This document shows, in pieces, positions 6,894 to 11,132 of a stretch of DNA of 11,132 nt. The DNA is from Verrucomicrobiota bacterium. Its GTDB lineage: Bacteria; Verrucomicrobiota; Verrucomicrobiia; Chthoniobacterales; UBA10450. The stretch spans positions 1 through 11,132 of the forward strand of contig QHOR01000080.1 in NCBI GenBank assembly GCA_003219395.1. Direction: 5' to 3'. Position 1 is the stretch's first letter, and each line of letters begins with the position of its first letter. Under the pieces are notes generated by a model. The model had not been told where the DNA came from. It searched no databases and was given only the letters and a program-made list of their open reading frames with translations. A program made the translations under genes and the position numbers.

Positions 6894-6975
6894 CGCATGC
6901 CGTTGGATGGATTACAAGATGCGCCCCCGCGCGTTGATGCGCCAGAGAGGATGTTGCGAGCCAGAGAGTGTAACT

Positions 6976-7731
6976 CTATTCGCCTGCGCCGCGCTGCAGG
7001 GCTGCTCGCGCGTATTCACGATTCAGCTTGGCAATGAAACTGGCGCTGATCTCGGCCGGGCAGACCGCCTCGCATTCGTATGTATTCGTACAATTGCCGA
7101 ATCCTTCTGCATCCATCACGGAGACCATTCGCAGCACGCGGGTCTGCCGTTCCGGAAGGCCCTGTGGCAAGAGCGACAAATGCGATACCTTCGCAGCGGT
7201 GAAAAGCATGGCCGATCCATTTGGACAGGCCGCGGCACATGCACCACATCCGATGCAAGCCGCTGCTTCCATTGCCAGATCGGCATCATGTTTGGGAACA
7301 AGAATTGAGTTCGCCTCCGGCGCCGAGCCAGCGCGAGCGGAGATGAATCCACCGGCTTGCACAATGCGATCCAGGGCGCTGCGATCGACTACCAGGTCTT
7401 TTAGGAGCGGGAACGATCCAACTCGAAACGGCTCGATGGTGATCCTGGCACCGTCGCGAAATTTTCTCATGTAAAGTTCGCACACTGCGCCGGGATGATC
7501 GGGACCGTGCGGCTCGCCATTGATCGTAAGTGAGCAGGTGCCACAAATACCTTCCCGGCAATCGGAGTCGAACGCGACAGGTTCCTTTTCGCCTCTGACC
7601 AACGTCTCATTGAGAATATCGAGCATTTCGAGAAATGAGGTGTTCGGCGAAATGTCGTGCACTTCGTAATCGACGAGTTTGCCTGGCGTTTTCGCGTTCG
7701 CCTGGCGCCAGACTCTCAGAAGAAAGTTCAT
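6976..7731 (-). CDS. sdhB: Succinate dehydrogenase/fumarate reductase iron-sulfur subunit
   Basis: SdhB carries electrons from the FAD of SdhA to the quinone at SdhC through three iron-sulfur clusters, at the cytoplasmic face of the membrane. In 251 residues all eleven expected cysteines are present: the [2Fe-2S] set Cys58, Cys63, Cys66 ([10 protein letters not shown]) and Cys84; the [4Fe-4S] set Cys159, Cys162, Cys165 (CIGCGAC) with Cys224; and the [3Fe-4S] set Cys169, Cys214 and Cys220. The N-terminus [10 protein letters not shown] and overall length fit the type B enzymes that pair with a single b558 anchor. The start codon directly touches an inverted-repeat arm (7732-7756), so the region where a ribosome would bind consists of repeat sequence and has no Shine-Dalgarno. 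holA lies downstream. Confidence 0.96.
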   Translation of the reverse strand: MNFLLRVWRQANAKTPGKLVDYEVHDISPNTSFLEMLDILNETLVRGEKEPVAFDSDCREGICGTCSLTINGEPHGPDHPGAVCELYMRKFRDGARITIEPFRVGSFPLLKDLVVDRSALDRIVQAGGFISARAGSAPEANSILVPKHDADLAMEAAACIGCGACAAACPNGSAMLFTAAKVSHLSLLPQGLPERQTRVLRMVSVMDAEGFGNCTNTYECEAVCPAEISASFIAKLNREYARAALQRGAGE

Positions 7732-7756
7732 AGTTGAGAGTTGATACTTGATAGTT
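7732..7756 (+). repeat. Left arm of the cassette inverted repeat
   Basis: The arm begins AGTTGAGAGTTGATAC and reads as 7-bp units AGTTGAG, AGTTGAT, ACTTGAT plus AGTT. It matches the reverse complement of 8146-8170 with one mismatch (position 16 of 25). The first base lies immediately after the sdhB ATG complement. Confidence 0.9.
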
Positions 7757-7775
7757 CGACAGCGACGCGCATGCG

Positions 7776-8132
7776 CTAATCGAGCACTAACGATTTCCGC
7801 AGACCGCTTAGCATCCTACCGATTTCGTCAGCCGAACTATAGATTACTCGGAAATTTTCGTCGGTTAGGAAGTCTTGGCGGCGGCCGATGAAAGATTGCG
7901 AAACGACTTCAAAGACTGAACCGGTCGCGATTTCAATAAACCGCGCGAAGTCAGCTTCCGACATACGAGATGTCCCCTCTGCGATATTCGATGAGATTGA
8001 GATAGCAGCACGTCGCATTTGGTTGGAAAGCCCAAAGCGTTCCTCCGCCGGAAAACCACGTGTGCGGTTGTAAACCAGATCAGCGAATTCGATCGCCTTC
8101 TGCCAGACGTCTAATTTCTCAAAGTTAAACAT
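7776..8132 (-). CDS. Four-helix-bundle protein (23S rRNA intervening-sequence protein family)
   Basis: A 118-residue protein of the S23/IVP family (PF05635-like). It opens [18 protein letters not shown] and has the family's core [20 protein letters not shown] followed by SSNIAEG (to residue 53), then the third-helix pattern [15 protein letters not shown]. Family members fold as four-helix bundles that assemble into pentamers in solved examples; the Avd accessory protein of diversity-generating retroelements has the same fold. They were first seen inside intervening sequences of 23S rRNA genes, and their role is not established. Here the gene lies inside the sdh operon on the same strand, enclosed by inverted repeats. 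The ATG at 8132 gives the typical MFNFEKL start; an in-frame TTG at 8147 would add five residues. AGGA touches the ATG without spacer, so it is too close to act as a normal Shine-Dalgarno. No reverse transcriptase or variable repeat is visible nearby. Confidence 0.9.
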   Translation of the reverse strand: MFNFEKLDVWQKAIEFADLVYNRTRGFPAEERFGLSNQMRRAAISISSNIAEGTSRMSEADFARFIEIATGSVFEVVSQSFIGRRQDFLTDENFRVIYSSADEIGRMLSGLRKSLVLD

Positions 8133-8145
8133 TCCTGCATTGGAC

Positions 8146-8170
8146 AACTATCAACTATCAACTCTCAACT
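8146..8170 (-). repeat. Right arm of the cassette inverted repeat
   Basis: Read on the minus strand from 8170, the arm is built of the 7-bp units AGTTGAG, AGTTGAT, AGTTGAT and AGTT. It lies 5 bp past the sdhA stop codon and matches the left arm at 24 of 25 positions. Confidence 0.9.
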
Positions 8171-8175
8171 AAAAA

Positions 8176-10098
8176 CTACTTATAGCTTCGCTGCGTTAAG
8201 TGCACGGTTTCGAAATTGAGAGGCTCGCGATGTAAGAGCGGCGGTCTTCCATCGCCCTGAAATTCCCAGGCAAACACCGCGGCATGGTTTTCATCGTCGC
8301 GCAGTGCTTCGCCTTCCGCAGTCTGGTGTTCTTCGCGAAAATGCGCGCCAGCAGATTCGTCGCGTTCGAGTGCGTCGATACACATCAACTCGGCGAATTC
8401 CAGGAAATCGGCAACGCGTCCGGCGCGTTCCAAAGATTGATTGAAATCATCACCATTCCCCGGGACTCGCACCTCGTGCCAGAATTGTTCGCGAAGTTCA
8501 GGGATTCTTTTTAGCGCCTCACGTAATCCCTTTTCGTGACGCGACATTCCGCATTTGTCCCAGAGCAGGAGGCCAAGCTCTCGATGGAAGGAATCGACCG
8601 AACGAGTGCCGTTGACGTTGAGCAGTTTCTCGATTCTGGAACGAACCTCTTTTTCCATTTCCTGGAACGCCGGAAAATCCGGCGACGGCCGTTTTCCCAT
8701 CTGGCCAGCGAGATAATTCGGCAGCGTGTTGGGCAAAACAAAATATCCATCGGCCAACCCCTGCATCAGAGCGCTGGCGCCGAGGCGGTTTGCGCCGTGA
8801 TCGGAAAAATTCGCTTCGCCGATTACAAACAGCCCGGGCACATTGCTCATCAGATCATAATCCACCCACAGACCGCCCATGGTGTAGTGCACAGCCGGAT
8901 AAATCCGCATCGGCACTTTATAAGCGTTTTCACCGGTGATCTTTTCGTAGACCTCGAACAAATTTCCGTATCGCTCGCAAATCGTCTGTTCACCTAGTCG
9001 TTTAATCGCGTCGGCAAAGTCGAGATAAACGCCGCGTCCGCCCGGTCCGACACCCCGGCCTTCGTCGCAGACTTCCTTTGCAGCGCGCGAGGAGATATCC
9101 CGAGGCGAAAGATTGCCGTAGCTCGGATATTTTCGCTCGAGATAGTAATCGCGATCCGTCTCAGGAATTTCACCCGGGAGTTTGTCACGATCCTCCTTGC
9201 GTTTCGGGACCCAGACGCGCCCATCATTCCGGAGCGACTCAGACATGAGGGTGAGCTTGGATTGATACTCGCCACTGACCGGGATGCAGGTGGGATGAAT
9301 TTGCGTGAACGAAGGATTCGCAAAAAGTGCGCCTCTTTTAAAAGCGCGATATGTCGCCGTGACGTTGCACCCGCGGGCATTGGTCGATAGATAAAATACG
9401 TTTCCATATCCGCCGGTGGCGAGCACCACAGCATCGGCGGTGTGGCTTTCAATTTTTCCTGAAGACAAGCTCCGAGTAACAATGCCCTTTGCGTGTCCCT
9501 CGACAATCACGAGATCAAGCATCTCCGTTTGCGGAAACATCTGGACCGTTCCGGCCGCGATTTGTTTACAGAGCGCCTGATAACAGCCGAGCAAAAGCTG
9601 CTGACCGGTTTGTCCACGAGCGTAAAAGGTCCGGGACACCTGTGCGCCGCCAAAGGAGCGATTAGCCAGCAGGCCTCCGTATTCGCGTGCGAACGGCACC
9701 CCCTGCGCAACGCATTGATCGATGATGTTATTGCTGATCTCGGCCAGGCGATACACGTTGGCTTCACGGGAACGAAAATCGCCGCCCTTGATCGTGTCGT
9801 GGAATAAGCGGTAAACGCTGTCTCCGTCGTTTTGGTAATTTTTCGCAGCGTTGATCCCGCCCTGCGCCGCAATCGAATGCGCGCGTCGCGCCGAATCCTG
9901 AAAGCAAAAACATCTGACGCGGTAACCCAATTCGCCCAGCGTGGCCGCAGCCGATCCTCCGGCCAGGCCGCTTCCCACAACAATGATCTCGAACTTTCGC
10001 CGATTGTTCGGGCTAACTAATCGCGAATGGTCGCGATGATTTCGCCATTTCTGGGCGAGCGGACCCGGTGGAATCTTGGCGTCGAACCTGCCGATCAT
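8176..10098 (-). CDS. sdhA: Succinate dehydrogenase/fumarate reductase flavoprotein subunit
   Basis: SdhA oxidises succinate to fumarate on a covalently bound FAD in the citric acid cycle and passes electrons to SdhB. Numbered from the ATG at 10098 (640 residues): the opening [18 protein letters not shown] is typical of type B enzymes. The FAD-binding GSGLAG spans 42-47. The flavin-linking His74 lies in AHSIAAQGG. Substrate-site residues are His268 in FTQIHPT, Arg338 in DISSRAA and His404 in VHYTMGG. The second FAD motif [20 protein letters not shown] starts at 427. The tail HLTQRSYK is family-typical. The frame is open up to 10173, but that extension overlaps sdhC and has no family match. 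The chosen ATG shares ATGA with the sdhC stop, a classic coupling arrangement. The cassette with the four-helix-bundle gene begins 5 bp after the stop. Confidence 0.97.
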   Translation of the reverse strand: MIGRFDAKIPPGPLAQKWRNHRDHSRLVSPNNRRKFEIIVVGSGLAGGSAAATLGELGYRVRCFCFQDSARRAHSIAAQGGINAAKNYQNDGDSVYRLFHDTIKGGDFRSREANVYRLAEISNNIIDQCVAQGVPFAREYGGLLANRSFGGAQVSRTFYARGQTGQQLLLGCYQALCKQIAAGTVQMFPQTEMLDLVIVEGHAKGIVTRSLSSGKIESHTADAVVLATGGYGNVFYLSTNARGCNVTATYRAFKRGALFANPSFTQIHPTCIPVSGEYQSKLTLMSESLRNDGRVWVPKRKEDRDKLPGEIPETDRDYYLERKYPSYGNLSPRDISSRAAKEVCDEGRGVGPGGRGVYLDFADAIKRLGEQTICERYGNLFEVYEKITGENAYKVPMRIYPAVHYTMGGLWVDYDLMSNVPGLFVIGEANFSDHGANRLGASALMQGLADGYFVLPNTLPNYLAGQMGKRPSPDFPAFQEMEKEVRSRIEKLLNVNGTRSVDSFHRELGLLLWDKCGMSRHEKGLREALKRIPELREQFWHEVRVPGNGDDFNQSLERAGRVADFLEFAELMCIDALERDESAGAHFREEHQTAEGEALRDDENHAAVFAWEFQGDGRPPLLHREPLNFETVHLTQRSYK

Positions 10099-10790
10099 AA
10101 TTGTTGCGCCGGCCGGATAAACCCGAGCAAAACCGCCACCGGGATCGACGTATAACCGATGAACATGAGCCATGCGAAGATTCGGCCGCCCAAGGCGAGG
10201 CGGGGCGTCAGTTTCTTGTCATTCAATCCCAGCGATTGGAAGAAGCTGGACGATCCATGGCTCAAATGCAGCGTGAGTAGAAACAGGCCGACCACATAAA
10301 AGCCCGACACATAGTAATTCTGGAATCCGTACACCATCATGGAGTAAACGTCGTAATGGCCAAGAGGATCAGCCTTGAGTAAGCCAAACCGGTAATCAGT
10401 CACTCGCACGGTAAAGTGCGCAAGATGATAAACAATGAATGCCAAAACGATGAGTCCGCTCATCACCATGTGGCGGGAGGCAAACGTTGCTTTGACGTGA
10501 GTCTTATCGATATACGGCTCAGGGCGGGCACGCCTGTTTTCGATTGCCAATTGGATCGTCACGTAGATGTGAATAATGACAGTGGCGAGCAGAAAAATTC
10601 GAACTAACCAAAGCAGCGGCCCCAGATCCCGCAGATGCTGCGAGTAACCATTGATCCAATCAGGGCCGATAAAAATTTGCAGATTCCCGAGCAAATGTCC
10701 GATCACGAAAAGGATGAGAATGACGCCCGTGATCGCGACGATCATTTTCTTCCCGACCGACGAGTGATAAAAAGCTGCTAAAACATTCAC
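10095..10790 (-). CDS. sdhC: Succinate dehydrogenase cytochrome b558 membrane anchor
   Basis: SdhC anchors SdhA and SdhB to the inner membrane, holds two haems b and passes electrons to quinone. The 231-residue protein has five hydrophobic spans, at roughly 16-38, 58-82, 108-128, 160-177 and 200-225. This is the single-subunit type B design, so no sdhD is expected. Candidate haem ligands, by comparison with Bacillus SdhC, are His32 (IGHLLGN), His74 (IIHIYV), His122 (VYHLAH) and His175 (LHLSHG). The start is GTG at 10790, giving [22 protein letters not shown], which fits the family; no Shine-Dalgarno is seen. It is the first gene of the sdhCAB run, and its TGA stop overlaps the sdhA ATG. The operon promoter should lie in 10791-10976, shared with divergent queE, but I see no convincing promoter motif. 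Confidence 0.95.
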   Translation of the reverse strand: MNVLAAFYHSSVGKKMIVAITGVILILFVIGHLLGNLQIFIGPDWINGYSQHLRDLGPLLWLVRIFLLATVIIHIYVTIQLAIENRRARPEPYIDKTHVKATFASRHMVMSGLIVLAFIVYHLAHFTVRVTDYRFGLLKADPLGHYDVYSMMVYGFQNYYVSGFYVVGLFLLTLHLSHGSSSFFQSLGLNDKKLTPRLALGGRIFAWLMFIGYTSIPVAVLLGFIRPAQQL

Positions 10791-10811
10791 ATTACAAACA
10801 TCTTACAGGGA

Positions 10812-10865
10812 CAGCGGAGCGCGTTGTCCTCAACGCGTTGCCGGATCAAATGCGGCTTGCCGCTG
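10812..10865. repeat. REP-like hairpin element upstream of sdhC
   Basis: A perfect stem, CGCGTTG-tcct-CAACGCG (10820-10837), lies inside an outer inverted pair, CAGCGG (10812-10817) and CCGCTG (10860-10865). A second small hairpin, GCGGC-tt-GCCGC, overlaps the right side. This fits a non-coding palindromic repeat in the sdhC-queE divergent gap. It also lies where the sdhC 5' leader would be, so an RNA-level role is possible but unsupported. Confidence 0.5.
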
Positions 10866-10878
10866 AATTTCAGATTAT

Positions 10879-10904
10879 GGACGCCGGTTGGAGCGTCAAG
10901 CTAC
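10879..10904 (-). repeat. Second GTAG-tagged REP-like hairpin upstream of sdhC and queE
   Basis: On the minus strand the element starts GTAGCTTGACGCTCCAACCG and continues into GGCGTCC. A GTAG tag precedes an imperfect palindrome whose outer 5 bp (GACGC/GCGTC, 10880-10897) pair perfectly. The tag-plus-hairpin layout resembles the element at 3424-3473, though the stem sequence differs. Confidence 0.5.
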
Positions 10905-10976
10905 AGCGATTGCTGCCTGCGGCTCGCCTTAGCGGCACTTGCTTTGCGATTCTTCGCGTAAGACGTTTCTAAAGCG

Positions 10977-11132
10977 ATGGCCGCGCACGAAAAGACGCTG
11001 ACGATTAACGAAATCTATCACTCAATTCAGGGTGAAAGTACTTGGGTAGGACAACCTTGTGTGTTCGTGCGGCTGACATTCTGCAATCTACGTTGCAATT
11101 ATTGCGATACCGAATACGCCTTTTATGAAGGA
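10977..11132 (+). CDS. queE: 7-carboxy-7-deazaguanine synthase, N-terminal part (3' end outside window)
   Basis: QueE is a radical SAM enzyme that contracts the ring of 6-carboxytetrahydropterin to 7-carboxy-7-deazaguanine, on the way to preQ0 and queuosine in tRNA. The 52 visible residues begin [20 protein letters not shown], the usual QueE opening, followed by [20 protein letters not shown]. The CX3CX2C cluster motif is CNLRCNYC (Cys36, Cys40, Cys43), and DTEYAF follows as in the family. The ATG at 10977 fits the family start. No Shine-Dalgarno precedes it, and no preQ1 riboswitch pattern is recognisable in the 72 bases between the last repeat and the start. The gene is intact as far as it goes and divergent from sdhC. 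Confidence 0.93.
   Translation, partial: MAAHEKTLTINEIYHSIQGESTWVGQPCVFVRLTFCNLRCNYCDTEYAFYEG

Larger units (their letters stand above)
7732..8170 (-). mobile_element. Inverted-repeat-bounded cassette carrying a four-helix-bundle gene, inserted between sdhA and sdhB
   Basis: The 439-bp stretch between the sdhA stop (8176-8178) and the sdhB start (7731) is bounded by a 25-bp inverted repeat, identical at 24 of 25 positions, and contains one complete gene of the intervening-sequence protein family. No transposase is encoded, so movement, if any, would need help in trans. No clear target-site duplication is seen outside the arms. Calling it mobile is inference from the arms, the gene family (known from insertions in 23S rRNA genes) and its presence inside an otherwise standard sdhCAB operon. 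Confidence 0.55.

Noticed and set aside
7767..7776. Perfect 10-bp palindrome GCGCATGCGC next to the four-helix-bundle stop codon
   Set aside because: It is too short and GC-biased to separate from chance; noted only as possibly part of the cassette.
7732..8170. Diversity-generating retroelement, suggested by the Avd-like fold of the four-helix-bundle protein
   Set aside because: No reverse transcriptase, template repeat or variable repeat is present in the window.
10099..10173. N-terminal extension of sdhA giving a 665-residue protein
   Set aside because: The added 25 residues lie over the end of sdhC in another frame and match nothing in the family; the ATG at 10098 in an ATGA overlap gives the standard N-terminus.
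10905..10976. preQ1 riboswitch upstream of queE
   Set aside because: No recognisable preQ1 aptamer stem and A-rich tail could be found; gene identity alone is not evidence.
1..11132. Antisense and shadow open frames, such as long frames opposite sdhA, sdhB, holA and ymdB
   Set aside because: They lack domain motifs, sit wholly over strongly supported genes, and their compositions are Arg/Ser-rich as expected of shadow frames.

Overview
This window looks like chromosomal, core-genome DNA from a member of the Verrucomicrobiota, probably a soil lineage near Chthoniobacterales. The support is protein style. The succinate dehydrogenase is of the b558 (type B) kind, in the order sdhC-sdhA-sdhB. 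The pseudopilin has the RAFTLIEV start and tryptophan-containing tail common in that phylum. Other signs are the IF-3, YmdB-family and delta-subunit sequences, moderate GC content and almost no Shine-Dalgarno sites. The taxonomic call is inference from remembered family resemblance, not from a search.

Layout, left to right. (1) Positions 2-265 hold the 3' end of infC (+). It converges on a leftward pair: ymdB (1099-1947) followed by a secreted TPR protein (393-1022). (2) Positions 1948-2133 separate the divergent ymdB and amidase genes and carry an imperfect inverted repeat. (3) A periplasmic N-acetylmuramoyl-L-alanine amidase (2134-3408, +) converges on aroB. A GTAG-tagged double-hairpin REP element (3424-3473) lies between them and contains the aroB stop codon. 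(4) Leftward aroB overlaps the end of a pseudopilin gene (4515-5201). A divergent small membrane protein with a DUF4870-like domain (5318-5749, +) follows. (5) A long leftward block reads sdhC-sdhA-[four-helix-bundle cassette]-sdhB-holA, from 10790 down to 5766. (6) Positions 10791-10976, between sdhC and the divergent queE, carry two more hairpin repeats. (7) queE (+) begins at 10977 and is cut by the window end.

Genes that work together: SdhC anchors SdhA and SdhB in the membrane as succinate:quinone oxidoreductase. HolA loads the replication clamp and may simply be co-transcribed behind sdhB. AroB (shikimate pathway), QueE (queuosine pathway), IF-3, the amidase and the YmdB-family phosphodiesterase are unrelated housekeeping functions.

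The most unusual feature is a 439-bp element that fills the sdhA-sdhB junction. It is a four-helix-bundle (23S rRNA intervening-sequence protein family) gene enclosed by 25-bp inverted repeats built from a 7-bp unit. One repeat arm abuts the sdhB start codon. Other points of note are an apparently shortened AroB C-terminus without the usual DKK motif, REP-like repeats with GTAG tags, and a near absence of Shine-Dalgarno sequences. No RNA genes, CRISPR arrays, transposases or phage genes were seen. No stretch longer than 300 bases is without a gene. The 266-392 gap shows no convincing feature.
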